A DNA stretch of 64,000 nucleotides, taken from positions 3,534,001-3,598,000 of the forward strand of contig NZ_CP043959.1 of NCBI RefSeq assembly GCF_008632955.1. The letters are read 5' to 3'. Position 1 is the first letter of the stretch, and each line of letters starts with the position of its first letter. The DNA is from Streptomyces tendae (GTDB lineage: Bacteria > Actinomycetota > Actinomycetes > Streptomycetales > Streptomycetaceae). The notes beneath the pieces were generated by a model, which did not search any database, had not been told where the DNA came from, and was given only the letters and a program-made list of their open reading frames with translations. This document shows, piece by piece, positions 54,239-63,466 of the stretch. The translations under genes and the position numbers were made by a program.

Positions 54239-54805
54239 TCAGGCGGCCGTCTGCTCGGCGTCGACCAGCGCGTGCAGGCGGTTGACGACCTCGGTCAGCT
54301 GCTCGGTGACCTCGCTGTCGTCCGCCGGGTGGGTCTCGGCGAAGCGGGTCACGGAGCCGGGGATGGACAGCTTGATGTCCTCGACCACCTTGCCGCCGGC
54401 GATGCCCACGGCCTTGCGGGCCTCGTCCTGGGCCCACACGCCGCCGTACTGGCCGAAGGCGGTGCCGACCACGACGACCGGCTTGCCGCCGATGGCGCCG
54501 GCGCCGAACGGGCGGGACAGCCAGTCGATGGCGTTCTTCAGCACGGCCGGGATGGTGCCGTTGTACTCGGGCGTGAAGAGCAGCAGCGCGTCCGCGCCGG
54601 CCGCGGCCTCGCGCAGCTTCGCCGCGGCGGCCGGGACGCCACCCTCGACGTCGATGTCCTCGTTGTAGAACGGGATCTCGGCGAGCCCCTCGTAGAGCGC
54701 GACATCGGCACCCGCGGGGGCGAGCTTGACCGCGGTCTCGGCGAGCTGACGGTTGTGCGAACCGGCGCGGAGGCTGCCGACGAGGGCGAGGATGCGAACA
54801 GACAT
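54239..54805 (-). CDS. NADPH-dependent FMN reductase
   Basis: A 188-residue flavodoxin-fold reductase. RILALVGSLRAGSHNRQLAE (3-22) is the FMN phosphate loop; LLLFTPEYNGTIPAVLKNAI and GKPVVVVGTAFGQYGG complete the site. It reduces FMN or quinones with NAD(P)H. It is divergent from a TetR gene whose operators lie in the 124-base spacer, so it is the likely target. Confidence 0.93.
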   Translation of the reverse strand: MSVRILALVGSLRAGSHNRQLAETAVKLAPAGADVALYEGLAEIPFYNEDIDVEGGVPAAAAKLREAAAGADALLLFTPEYNGTIPAVLKNAIDWLSRPFGAGAIGGKPVVVVGTAFGQYGGVWAQDEARKAVGIAGGKVVEDIKLSIPGSVTRFAETHPADDSEVTEQLTEVVNRLHALVDAEQTAA

Positions 54806-54847
54806 GAGGGAACTCCAGGGGGTGGACTATGAGACCTGGGACACAAT

Positions 54848-54900
54848 GCGGACCGGGGTCCGCTTTGCATTTGTAGCACTCCAAGCGGACCAGGGTCCAG
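54848..54900. promoter_or_regulatory. Paired TetR operators
   Basis: GCGGACC-GG-GGTCCGC (54848-54863) is a perfect 7-2-7 palindrome. GCGGACC-AG-GGTCCAG (54885-54900) is a second copy with two mismatches. Centres are 37 bases apart, between the FMN reductase and tetR genes. Confidence 0.8.
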
Positions 54901-54929
54901 TTTCATTCCCGATGCTTTACGCTGGCTTC

Positions 54930-55586
54930 ATGTCCGCCGCCCCACCGTCCGCCCCGATGCCTCAGGAGCCGGTCGAGCCCCAGCAGCTGCTACGCCTCGG
55001 CCTCGACGACGACGAGCCCTGCCTGCGCGCCGACGCCGCCCGCAACCGGGCCCGTCTGCTGGAGGCCGCGGCCTCGCTCGTGGCCGCCCGCGGGGCCGAC
55101 GGCGTCACCATGGAGGAGGTCGCCGCGGCGGCCGGCGTGGGCAAGGGCACGGTCTTCCGCCGCTTCGGCGACCGCACCGGCCTGCTCATGGCCCTCCTCG
55201 ACCACTCCGAGAAGAAGCTCCAGGCCGCGTTCCTCACCGGCCCTCCGCCCCTCGGCCCGGGCGCGCCCCCGGTCGAGCGGCTGCGCGCCTTCGGCCGCGC
55301 CGCCCTGCGCCGCACCGTGGAGGACCTGGAGCTCCAGCTCGCGGCCGAACCGGACGCGGGCCGCCGCTTCACCGTCCCGCCCTACCGGGTGCGGCTGCAC
55401 CACGTCACGCTGCTGCTGCGCCAGGCGGTCCCGGACGCCGACTGCGAGCTGCTCGCCCACACGCTGCTGGCCCGGCTCGACCCCGCCCTGGTCCACCACC
55501 TGGTCCACGGGTGCGGCATGGCCCCGCAGCGGCTGGAGGACGCCTGGGTGGAGCTGGTCGACCGGGTCACCGGCACCCCCGCCTGA
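54930..55586 (+). CDS. TetR-family transcriptional regulator
   Basis: A 218-residue repressor: a Pro-rich start, then RARLLEAAASLVAARGADGV and the helix-turn-helix TMEEVAAAAGVGKGTVFRRF with GDRTGLLMALLDHSE. The C-terminal domain (AELLRQ-type, LQLAAEPDAGRRFTVPPYRV) is unassigned. ATG 54930 is preferred; 54912 is also in frame. It faces the FMN reductase gene. Confidence 0.9.
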   Translation: MSAAPPSAPMPQEPVEPQQLLRLGLDDDEPCLRADAARNRARLLEAAASLVAARGADGVTMEEVAAAAGVGKGTVFRRFGDRTGLLMALLDHSEKKLQAAFLTGPPPLGPGAPPVERLRAFGRAALRRTVEDLELQLAAEPDAGRRFTVPPYRVRLHHVTLLLRQAVPDADCELLAHTLLARLDPALVHHLVHGCGMAPQRLEDAWVELVDRVTGTPA

Positions 55587-55655
55587 CCACGCCTTCCGCG
55601 CCGGTCCGCGCTCTCAACTCCCCCGAGGGGAAGCCGCGTTACGGCTTCTGCGAAG

Positions 55656-56705
55656 ATGCCGTACGTCATGGTGCAGATACCGAACCCGCCCGCCCCCGCG
55701 CCACCCGCACCGACGCGCTCCGTGCCCACGAGCGCCGATGTGGCCCGCCTGGCCGGCGTCTCGCGCGCGACCGTCTCCTACGTGCTGAACAACGCCGGTG
55801 CCGTCCGGATCAGCGAACCCACCCGCCGCCGGGTCCGCGAGGCCGCGCGGGAACTCGGATACGTGCCGCACGCGGCGGCCCGCAGCCTGCGCGCCGGGCA
55901 CAGCCGTATGGTTCTGATGCCCGCGCCCGCGTTCCCCGTCGGCCCGCTGTACAGCCAGTTCATCAACGACCTGCAGGCCGCGCTGAGCCTGCTCGACTAC
56001 ACGGTCGTGCAGCACAACACCGTCGGCGCGCACGACGACGAGGCCGCCCGCGCCTGGGCGGAACTGCGCCCCGTGGCGGTACTGGTTCCGGGCTCCGGAC
56101 TCGGGCCGCGCGGCGTGGAGGTGCTCAAGCGCTCCGGCGCGCGGGCCGTCGTCACCCTCGGCCCCGAGACCGTCGAGGGCGCGCACGCCCTGCTGATGGA
56201 CCACGACGTCGTCGGGTACAGCGCCGGCGCCCACCTGTTCGACCGGGGCCGCCGCCGGATCGGCGTGGTCGTACCGGGGGAGCCGGGCCTCGACACGTTC
56301 TCCGCGCCGCGCCTCGCCGGGGTGCGCGCCGCCGTGCGCGGCACCGACGCGACCGTGACCGAGCTGCCGCTCGACCATGACGAGGAGTCCGCCGCCCGGC
56401 TCGCCGCCCGCTGGCGGGACCTCGGCCTGGACGCCGTGTTCACGTACAACGACGAGTACGCCATGCTGCTGATGCGCGCCCTCCAGGACGAGGGGATCCG
56501 CATCCCCGAGGAGACGGCCGTGGTCGGCGCGGACAACCTGATGCTGGGCCGGCTGCTTCGGCCCCGGCTGAGCACCGTCCACCTCGAACTGCCGTCCGGT
56601 CAGGAGCTGGCCGACCTGGTCGACCGCGCGGTCCGTGACCCGGCCGCCGCACCGGAGGCCCACAAGGTGCTCGGCGCTTCCGTCGTGCACCGAGGGTCCA
56701 GCTGA
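55656..56705 (+). CDS. LacI-family transcriptional regulator
   Basis: A 349-residue repressor: helix-turn-helix PTSADVARLAGVSRATVSYV (about 24-43) with the hinge VREAARELGYVPHAAARSLR, then a periplasmic-binding-like effector domain (AVVTLGPETVEGAHALLMD, VFTYNDEYAMLLMRALQDEG). The effector is unknown. It starts at ATG 55656, or 55668; neither has a strong ribosome site. The nearest possible target is the aldehyde dehydrogenase 320 bases downstream on the same strand. Confidence 0.9.
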   Translation: MPYVMVQIPNPPAPAPPAPTRSVPTSADVARLAGVSRATVSYVLNNAGAVRISEPTRRRVREAARELGYVPHAAARSLRAGHSRMVLMPAPAFPVGPLYSQFINDLQAALSLLDYTVVQHNTVGAHDDEAARAWAELRPVAVLVPGSGLGPRGVEVLKRSGARAVVTLGPETVEGAHALLMDHDVVGYSAGAHLFDRGRRRIGVVVPGEPGLDTFSAPRLAGVRAAVRGTDATVTELPLDHDEESAARLAARWRDLGLDAVFTYNDEYAMLLMRALQDEGIRIPEETAVVGADNLMLGRLLRPRLSTVHLELPSGQELADLVDRAVRDPAAAPEAHKVLGASVVHRGSS

Positions 56706-57028
56706 CGCCCGCGTCGCCGGTCGTGGGTGGGCGCGGGCGGGACCTCGCGGCGCCGAGTCGCGCAGCGCCCCCCACTGCCACTGGGGTGCCGGGGGCGGGT
56801 GTTCGCCGGGGGTGCGGGCTGCCGGGGGCTGGTCGCGCGATTCCCCGGGCGCCGCTCAGGGGCGCCGTCCCGCCTCTCCGCGCAGTCGTGCCGCTGGGGC
56901 GGCACGGGCGGGCGCGACGGGCGGCCCGCCGGTGTTGTCCACCTCGCCTGCGGGGTACGCGGCTGAGGACCGACCCGGTCCGGGCGCCGCCCCCCCGCGC
57001 CGGGCCGGGACACGACGGAGGAGGCGTC
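56706..57028. repeat. Gene-free spacer with Streptomyces-type palindromic elements
   Basis: No gene is seen. It contains GGGGGCTGGTCGCGCGATTC (56824-56843) and GGCGCC-hairpin 56849-56866, resembling the common Streptomyces intergenic element that reads GGCTGGTCGCGCAGTTCCCC in many genomes (from memory). A perfect 7-4-7 hairpin, GTGCCGC-TGGG-GCGGCAC, lies at 56888-56905 and could terminate the lacI transcript. Confidence 0.5.
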
Positions 57029-58462
57029 ATGACGTGGCCCGACCTCACCACCGGATCGTCCCGCCCGCTCAAGGGTCCCGAGCACACCGTCACCGAGCCC
57101 GCCACCGGCGAGACGCTCGGCACCGTCACCCTCGCCGCCGCCGAGGACGTCGAGCCCGCCGCGGAGGCCGCGCACGCCGCCCAGGCGGACTGGGCGAGGT
57201 CCCCGCACTTCCGGCGGGCCGCGGTGCTCCGCAGGGCCGGTGACCTGTTCGACGGCCACGCCGCCCTGCGCGAGTGGCTGGTCCGGGAGGCCGGCAGCAT
57301 CCCCGGCAAGGCCGACTTCGAGCTGCACGTCGCCGCCCAGGAGTGCTACGAGGCCGCAGCCCTCGCCTCCCGCCCCGCCGGACAGGTGCTGCCCACCGAG
57401 GAACCCCGCCTGTCCTACACCCGCCGGTTGCCGGTCGGCGTGGTGGGCGTGATCGCCCCGTTCAACGCGCCGCTCATCCTGTCGATCCGTTCCGTCGCCC
57501 CGGCCCTCGCCCTCGGCAACGCGGTCGTCCTCAAGCCGGACCCGCGTACCGCGGTGTGCGGCGGGCTGGCCCTGGCCGCGGTGTTCGCCGAGGCCGGCCT
57601 GCCCGACGGGCTGCTGCAGGTCCTGCCTGGCGGAGCCGAGACGGGTCAGGCCCTGGTCACCGACCCGCACATCCCCGTGATCTCCTTCACCGGCTCCACG
57701 GCCGCGGGCCGCGCGGTGGGGGAGGCCGCGGGCCGGCACCTGAAGCGGGCGCACCTGGAACTGGGCGGGAACTCCGCCCTCGTCGTGCTGGAGGACGCCG
57801 ACCTGGACGCGGTGACCTCCACGGCGGCCTGGGGGTCGTTCTTCCACCAGGGGCAGATCTGCATGACGACGGGACGCCACCTGGTCCACGCGTCGCTGTA
57901 CGAGGAGTACGTCGACCGGCTGGCCGCCCACGCGGACGCGCTGAGCGTCGGCGACCCGCACCGGGAGCAGGTCCAGCTGGGGCCGCTCATCGACGGGGGC
58001 CAGCTCGGCAAGGTCCGCGGACTGGTCGACGCCAGCACCGCGGGCGGCGCCCGGCTCGCGGCCGGGGGCACCCATGAGCGGCTGTTCTACCGGCCCACCG
58101 TGCTCGCCGAGGCGGACGACCTCACGCCCGCCTACACGGAGGAGGTCTTCGGCCCGGTGGCGCCGGTGCGGTCCTTCACGAGCGCCGAGGAGGCGGTCGC
58201 CCTGGCCACCGCGAGCCCCTACGGGCTGGCCGTCGGCATCGTCGCGCCGGACCCGGCGCGCGCCCTGGAGCTGGCGGACCGCATCCCCACGGGCATCGTG
58301 CACATCAACGACCAGACGGTGAACGACGAGGCCGTCGCGCCCTTCGGCGGGGTCGCCGCGTCCGGCACCGGCGCCCGCTTCGGCGGCGAGGCCAACCTGG
58401 AGGCGTTCACCGACCTGCGGTGGACCACGGTGCGCGGGGACGTGGCGCGCTACCCCTTCTGA
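57029..58462 (+). CDS. Aldehyde dehydrogenase (benzaldehyde/vanillin dehydrogenase type)
   Basis: A 477-residue NAD(P)-dependent enzyme that oxidises aldehydes to acids. Catalytic residues are C278 (FFHQGQICMTTGR) and E244 (HLELGGNSALVVLE); the cofactor region is VIAPFNAPLILSIRSVAPAL and FTGSTAAGR. Sequence features resemble the benzaldehyde/vanillin group. GGAGGAGG precedes ATG 57029. It would complement the aldehyde-oxidising molybdenum enzyme a few kb away. Confidence 0.92.
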   Translation: MTWPDLTTGSSRPLKGPEHTVTEPATGETLGTVTLAAAEDVEPAAEAAHAAQADWARSPHFRRAAVLRRAGDLFDGHAALREWLVREAGSIPGKADFELHVAAQECYEAAALASRPAGQVLPTEEPRLSYTRRLPVGVVGVIAPFNAPLILSIRSVAPALALGNAVVLKPDPRTAVCGGLALAAVFAEAGLPDGLLQVLPGGAETGQALVTDPHIPVISFTGSTAAGRAVGEAAGRHLKRAHLELGGNSALVVLEDADLDAVTSTAAWGSFFHQGQICMTTGRHLVHASLYEEYVDRLAAHADALSVGDPHREQVQLGPLIDGGQLGKVRGLVDASTAGGARLAAGGTHERLFYRPTVLAEADDLTPAYTEEVFGPVAPVRSFTSAEEAVALATASPYGLAVGIVAPDPARALELADRIPTGIVHINDQTVNDEAVAPFGGVAASGTGARFGGEANLEAFTDLRWTTVRGDVARYPF

Positions 58463-58518
58463 CGTCGCACGACGTGCCGTCCGACGTCGCGAGACGTGCC
58501 GTTCGACGTCTCAGGACG
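58461..58518. repeat. Short 22-bp direct repeats after the aldehyde dehydrogenase gene
   Basis: About two and a half copies with a 22-bp period, each starting GACGTC (58461, 58483, 58505) and sharing ACGTGCCGT. The first overlaps the stop codon. Role unknown; it may be part of a terminator. Confidence 0.5.
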
Positions 58519-58564
58519 CGCCGGGCTCCCGAGTGCGTCAGGCGCCCCGGTGCTCGGCCTGCGG

Positions 58565-58954
58565 TCAGGCGCCCGGGTTCTCGCCCTGCTGTGCCTGCTG
58601 CTCGGCGATCTGCTGGCGGACCTGGTCCATGTCCAGCTTCCGGGCCTGTCCGATGACGTCCGTCAGCGCGGCCTCGGGAAGGGCACCCGGCTGGGCGAAA
58701 ACGGCGACCTGGTCGCGGACGATCATCAGCGTCGGGATCGACTGGATGCCGAAGGCGGCGGCCAGCTCGGGCTGCGCCTCGGTGTCCACCTTGCCGAACA
58801 CGAGGTCGGGGTTGGCCTCGGCCGCCTTCTCGTACACGGGTGCGAACTGCTTGCAGGGCCCGCACCAGTCCGCCCAGAAGTCGATCAGCACGAACTCGTT
58901 GTCGGTGACCGTCTGGTCGAAGTTCTCCTTGGTGAGTTCGACGGTGGTGCTCAT
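58565..58954 (-). CDS. Thioredoxin
   Basis: A 129-residue thioredoxin with active site FWADWCGPCKQF (C31, C34) and cis-Pro SIPTLMI. The C-terminal tail is extended by about 20 Gln-rich residues (MDQVRQQIAEQQAQQGENPG). It reduces protein disulfides. It is divergent from a flavin disulfide oxidoreductase by 117 bases; the two may share regulation. Confidence 0.95.
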   Translation of the reverse strand: MSTTVELTKENFDQTVTDNEFVLIDFWADWCGPCKQFAPVYEKAAEANPDLVFGKVDTEAQPELAAAFGIQSIPTLMIVRDQVAVFAQPGALPEAALTDVIGQARKLDMDQVRQQIAEQQAQQGENPGA

Positions 58955-59071
58955 GGTCTGGTCCCTCTTCCTGCTGTCGGCTCGGGCGTCGGCACAACAC
59001 GGCCGACCGGTCACGTATTCCGCGCCCCTACCCATGTGGCCACCCGGCACACCACCCACCAGACTGACGCC

Positions 59072-60517
59072 ATGACGGAAACGCAATCGACGCACACGGA
59101 AGCGACCGCCTACGACGTGGTGGTGATCGGCGCCGGACCGGTGGGCGAGAACGTCGCCGACCGCACTCGCGCCGCCGGGCTCAGCACCGCGGTGGTGGAG
59201 AGTGAACTCGTCGGCGGGGAGTGCTCCTACTGGGCGTGCATGCCCAGCAAGGCCCTGCTGCGCCCGGTCCTCGCCCAGGCCGACGCCCGCCGGCTGCCCG
59301 GTCTGAGCGCGGCCGTCCAGGGCCCCCTGGACACCGCCGCGGTGCTCGCCCGGCGCGACTCCTTCACCTCCGGCTGGAAGGACGACGGCCAGGTTCGGTG
59401 GCTGGAGGGCACCGGCGCCGACCTGTACCGCGGCCAGGGACGGCTCAGCGGACCGCGCACCGTCACGGTCACCGGCCCCGACGGCGACCGGCGAGTCCTG
59501 ACCGCCCGGCACGCCGTCGCCGTCTGCACCGGCAGCCGGGCCCGGCTTCCCGGCCTGCCCGGTCTGGACGAGGTCCGCCCGTGGACCAGCCGCGAGGCCA
59601 CCAGCGCGCACTCCGCGCCCGGCCGGCTGGTCGTGGTGGGCGGCGGGGTCGTCGCCACCGAGATGGCCTGCGCCTGGCAGGCGCTCGGCTCCCGCGTGAC
59701 CGTCCTGGTGCGCGGCGAACGCCTGCTGGGCCGCATGGAGCCCTTCGCGGGCGACCTGGTCGCCGAGGCCCTCACCGAGGCCGGCGCGCAGGTCCGCACC
59801 GGCACCTCCGTGAAGTCGGTGACGCGGGAGAACGGGACGGTCGTCGTCCTCACCGACACCGGTGACCGCATCGAGGCCGACGAGATCCTGTTCGCGACCG
59901 GCCGCGCCCCCCGCACCGACGACCTCGGCCTGGAGACGGTCGGCCTGGAGCCCGGCTCCTGGCTCGACGTGGACGACAGCCTGCGGGTGACCGGCCACGA
60001 CTGGCTGTACGCCGTCGGCGACGTCAACCACCGCGCCCTGCTCACCCACCAGGGCAAGTACCAGGCCCGGATCGCGGGCGCCGCCATCGTCACCCGGGCC
60101 GCGGGGGAGCCGGTGCGCGCCGAGGACTGGGGCGCGCACGCCGCCACCGCCGACCACGCGGCCGTCCCGCAGGTCGTCTTCACCGACCCGGAGGTGGCCT
60201 CCGTCGGCCTCACCCTCGCGGAGGCCGAGCAGGCCGGCCACCGGGTCCGGGCCGTGGACGTCGACCTGTCCTCGGTGGCGGGCGCCAGCCTGTACGGCGA
60301 CGACTACCGGGGCCGGGCCCGCATGGTCGTCGACCTCGAGGACGAGATCCTGCGCGGCCTCACCCTGGTCGGCCCCGGCGTCGGCGAGCTGATCCACGCG
60401 GCGACGGTCGCGGTGGCCGCCCGGGTCCCGGTCGACCGGCTCTGGCACGCCGTCCCGTCGTACCCGACCATCAGCGAGGTGTGGCTGCGCCTGCTGGAGG
60501 CCTACCGGGACGCCTGA
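59072..60517 (+). CDS. FAD-dependent pyridine-nucleotide disulfide oxidoreductase (dihydrolipoamide dehydrogenase-like)
   Basis: A 481-residue class I flavin disulfide oxidoreductase. The FAD fold is DVVVIGAGPVGENVADR; the redox pair is C51 and C56 in GGECSYWACMPSK, where the usual G-G-T-C-x4-C is altered at several positions; NAD(P) fold VVVGGGVVATEMACAWQALG; then LYAVGDVNHRALLTH. The usual C-terminal His-Glu pair is not obvious (HAVPSYPTISE), so the substrate may not be a normal dithiol. It is followed by a strong hairpin. Confidence 0.88.
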   Translation: MTETQSTHTEATAYDVVVIGAGPVGENVADRTRAAGLSTAVVESELVGGECSYWACMPSKALLRPVLAQADARRLPGLSAAVQGPLDTAAVLARRDSFTSGWKDDGQVRWLEGTGADLYRGQGRLSGPRTVTVTGPDGDRRVLTARHAVAVCTGSRARLPGLPGLDEVRPWTSREATSAHSAPGRLVVVGGGVVATEMACAWQALGSRVTVLVRGERLLGRMEPFAGDLVAEALTEAGAQVRTGTSVKSVTRENGTVVVLTDTGDRIEADEILFATGRAPRTDDLGLETVGLEPGSWLDVDDSLRVTGHDWLYAVGDVNHRALLTHQGKYQARIAGAAIVTRAAGEPVRAEDWGAHAATADHAAVPQVVFTDPEVASVGLTLAEAEQAGHRVRAVDVDLSSVAGASLYGDDYRGRARMVVDLEDEILRGLTLVGPGVGELIHAATVAVAARVPVDRLWHAVPSYPTISEVWLRLLEAYRDA

Positions 60518-60554
60518 CCGGGCGGGCGCGCGACGGAGGCGGACGCCCGCCCGG
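60518..60554 (+). terminator. Hairpin terminator
   Basis: CCGGGCGGGCG (60518-60528) pairs perfectly with CGCCCGCCCGG (60544-60554), directly after the stop codon of the disulfide oxidoreductase gene. Confidence 0.75.
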
Positions 60555-60613
60555 ATCCCACCGGGCGGGCGCGCGGCCCGAGGCGGGCGCCCCGGCGATC
60601 CGGCCGCGCGCGG

Positions 60614-61255
60614 TCACGGCAGGTCGAAGCCCAGCGCCCGCGCCGCCTCCTCCGCCGTCGGCTGCGCCCAGTTCCGTGCCGCCGCCTCGTTGGAGGACAG
60701 CGAGCGCGGCTCCGCCCGGTCCAGGTACAGCGTGCCGTCCAGGTGGTCGGTCTCGTGCTGTACGATCCGGGCGGGCCAGCCGGTGAACACCTCGTCCAGC
60801 GCCCGCCCCTGCTCGTCCTGCCCGGTCAACCGCACCGCGGCGGGCCGGGCCACCACCGCCTGGTAGCCCGGCACGCTCAGACACCCCTCGAAGAAGGCGG
60901 CCCGCTCGGCTCCGACCGGCTCGTACGCGGGGTTCACCAGCACCCGGAACGGCTGCGGCACCCCCGCGCGCGATCCGCACCTCCTCGGGCACCGGCGCCG
61001 GGTCCTCGATCACCGCGATCCGCAGCGCCACCCCACCTGCGGCGCGGCCAGCCCGACACCCGGGGCCGTCCGCATGGTGATCCGCAGGGCCCGCACGAAC
61101 CGCGCCAACAGCGCGGGGTCCAACTGGCCGTCGTACGGCTCGGTGCCGCCCCGCAGCACCGGGTCGCCCGCCGCGACGATGCGCAACGGACCTTCTCCGT
61201 CGAGCAGTTGCTCGACCCGCTCGGCCAACGGCACGCGATCGCTCGGAGTTCCCAT
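60614..61255 (-). pseudogene. def: Peptide deformylase, frame broken twice
   Basis: The whole protein would be about 213 residues with all three catalytic motifs: GVGLAAPQVG, EGCLSVPG (metal Cys) and QHETDHLDG (metal His, Glu). It removes the formyl group from nascent proteins. The frame breaks after GLAAPQVG at the CCCC run 61031-61034 (one base missing) and is restored at CCCCC 60961-60965 (one base extra), so only about 24 residues (VALRIAVIEDPAPVPEEVRI and neighbours) are out of frame. As written it is inactive; since the two errors compensate and lie in homopolymers, the gene is probably intact in nature. Streptomyces usually have several deformylases. Confidence 0.85.
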
Positions 61256-61442
61256 CCCGCCAGGATCGCATGCGCCGCCGGCGCGCGCCGCAGCTCACAC
61301 GTCCCTCCCGGGGCACACCACCGCTCCCGGACCGCGCGGATCGCCCACCGCCGCGGCCGCACGGCGGTGGCTCCGCGGCGCCCTCGACGCGCGGTGCCCG
61401 GCTCCCGAGGGGAACCGGGCACCGGTGTCGCGGGCCTTCGGC

Positions 61443-61789
61443 CTACACGTCGTCGAACTCCCCGCCAGCGCGGCCGCGAGCCGCAGATGGGGCTGCGCCT
61501 CGTCGTCCCGCCCCTGCCGCTGCAGGGTGCGGCCCAGCATCAGCCGCGCGTAGTGCTCCACCGGGTCGCGGTCCACGATGACCCGCAACTCGGCCTCCGC
61601 GCGGCGCAGCTGGGCCGAGTGGTAGTAGGCGCGGGCGAGCAGCAGACGCGGTCCGGTCTGCTCCGGCACCTCCTCGACCAGGCCGCCCAGGACCCGTGCG
61701 GCGGCGGTGTAGTCCTTGGCGTCGAAGAACATCCCGGCGCGCTCCCAGCGCTCGGCGGGCGTTCCGTGGTCGTAGTACGTCGTGTCCAC
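61443..61789 (-). pseudogene. Tetratricopeptide-repeat protein, C-terminus frame-shifted
   Basis: A protein of about 115 residues with two to three TPR motifs: PAERWERAGMFFDAKDYTAA, LLLARAYYHSAQLRRAEAEL and ARLMLGRTLQRQGRDDEAQP. The GTG start has GGAGG upstream. The frame breaks six codons before the end at CCCC 61460-61463; one added base gives LAAALAGGEFDDV and stop at 61443. As written it reads on past this stop. The protein is probably a small scaffold; function unknown. Confidence 0.72.
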
Positions 61790-61919
61790 TCGGCACCTCC
61801 TTCGCGCCTGACAACCGGACCGGGCACCCGGTATTCCCCGGCACGGACCGCCGTGACCGGGCACGTCGCCGGACCCCGATGCGTAGGCTGGACCCACCGA
61901 CTTCCTGCGGAGGGACCGC

Positions 61920-62894
61920 GTGACGCCCACCACCCCGCCGATCACCCTGGACGACATCCGTTCCGCAGCCGCCCGTCTCCGCGGCGTCGCCCACCGCACG
62001 CCGGTGCTGCGCTCCCGCACCCTGGACGCACACGTCGGCGCCGAGGTGCACCTCAAGTGCGAGAACTTCCAGCGGGTCGGCGCCTTCAAGTTCCGCGGCG
62101 CCTACAACGCCGTGTCCCGGCTCACCCCCGGGCAACTGTCCCGGGGGGTGGTCGCCTACTCCTCCGGCAACCACGCCCAGGCCGTCGCCCTCGCCCCGGG
62201 AACTGGGCACCACCGCCGTCGTCGTCATGCCGGAGGACGCCCCGCCGTCCAAGCGCGCGGCCACCGAGGGATACGGCGCGACGATCGTCACCTACGACCG
62301 GTACACCGGGGACCGCGCGGCCGTCGCCGAGGCCCTCGCCGCCGAACGGGGCCTGACCCTCGTACCGCCCTACGACCATCCGCACGTCATCGCCGGACAG
62401 GGCACCGCCGCACTCGAACTCGTCGAGGAGACGGGTGAGCTGGGCGCACTGGTCGTGCCGGTCGGCGGCGGGGGACTGATCGCCGGAAGCGCCACCGCGG
62501 TCAAGGGCCCGCACCCGGCGACCCGGGTGATCGGCGTCGAACCGGAGGCGGGGGACGACACCAAGCGGTCCCTGGAGGCCGGGCGGCGGATCACCGTGCC
62601 CGTGCCCGCACCATCGCCGACGGCCAGGCCGTCCCCGTCCCGGGCGAACTGACCTTCGCGGTCAACCGCCGCCTGCTGGACGGCGTCGTGCTGGTCGACG
62701 ACGAGGCGATCAAGGACGCGATGCGGTTCGCCTTCACCCGGCTGAAGATCGTCCTCGAACCGAGCGGGGCCACTCCGCTCGCCGCGCTGCTCACCGGGCG
62801 CGCGGGCCCGCTCCCGCCCCGCGTCGGACTGATCCTCTCCGGCGGCAACGTGGACGCCGGACGCTTCGCCCGGCTCTGCGGCCCCGCCGACTGA
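61920..62894 (+). pseudogene. Threonine/serine dehydratase, frame broken twice
   Basis: A PLP-dependent ammonia-lyase of about 324 residues that deaminates threonine or serine. Motifs: KCENFQRVGAFKFRGAYNAV with the Schiff-base Lys, YSSGNHAQAVAL, VVMPEDAPPSKRAATEGYGA, VVPVGGGGLIAGSATAVKG and ILSGGNVD. The frame breaks at CCCC 62195-62198 (one extra base, ARELG expected) and is restored near 62605-62608 (one missing base, expected VPRTIADGQ). The two compensate, leaving about 137 residues in another frame. GTG 61920 has GGAGG upstream; a TAGGCT element at 61884-61889 could be its -10. A catabolic rather than biosynthetic enzyme is likely because no C-terminal regulatory domain is present. Confidence 0.85.
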
Positions 62895-63009
62895 GCGGGC
62901 CCGTGCAGGACCGTCACCCGGATGGCGTCCCCGAGTGGACGGGCGGACGATGAAGGGGTAGGAGCCGGCCCTGGTCCCGCCGGGCCGGTGACGGGAAGGG
63001 AGCAGGGTC

Positions 63010-63369
63010 ATGCTCGAGGTGAAGACGCTGGACAAGGCCGACGAGCGGCGCGACTTCCCGAGGGGCCACCTCGAAGCCGTCCACCTCACGGGGCTGGACT
63101 TCGCGGTCGCCACGTTCGAGCCGGGATGGCGTTGGTCCGAGTCGGTCGGCCCGATCGCCGGCACGGAGACCTGCGGGATCCACCACAACGGCTACGTGCT
63201 CCAGGGCCGCCTGCACATCCGCATGGACGACGGCGCCGAGGGCGAGGTCGGCCCGGGCGACGTCTTCGTCTGCCCGCCGGGCCACGACGCGTGGGTCGTC
63301 GGCGACGAACAGGTCGTCGTCCACGACTTCGCGGGCGGCATGGCCCAGGACTACGCGAAGGCGGACTAG
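63010..63369 (+). CDS. Small cupin-domain protein
   Basis: A 119-residue single cupin: GIHHNGYVLQGRLHIRMDDG then GPGDVFVCPPGHDAWVVGDE, the two metal/barrel motifs. The His-rich first motif may bind metal. Its stop TAG is part of the CTAG (63366-63369) that borders the inverted-repeat element. Function unknown. Confidence 0.88.
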   Translation: MLEVKTLDKADERRDFPRGHLEAVHLTGLDFAVATFEPGWRWSESVGPIAGTETCGIHHNGYVLQGRLHIRMDDGAEGEVGPGDVFVCPPGHDAWVVGDEQVVVHDFAGGMAQDYAKAD

Positions 63370-63466
63370 GGGCTGTCTGACCATTTCCGTCGTCGCCCGG
63401 AGGGCGAGGGCGCGGCGTCAGTGCGTGCATGGCGTCGCGCAGCAGACGGACATGGTCAGACAGGCC
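63370..63466. mobile_element. 97-bp MITE-like element with 22-bp inverted repeats, inserted at CTAG
   Basis: The left end GGGCTGTCTGACCATTTCCG (63370 onward) and the right end (complement from 63466) match over 22 bases with two mismatches (positions 3 and 16). Both sides are flanked by CTAG (63366-63369 and 63467-63470), the target of IS5/IS427-type elements, which I recall from the family. No transposase lies inside; a small hairpin TCGCCC-GGA-GGGCGA is internal. Confidence 0.8.
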
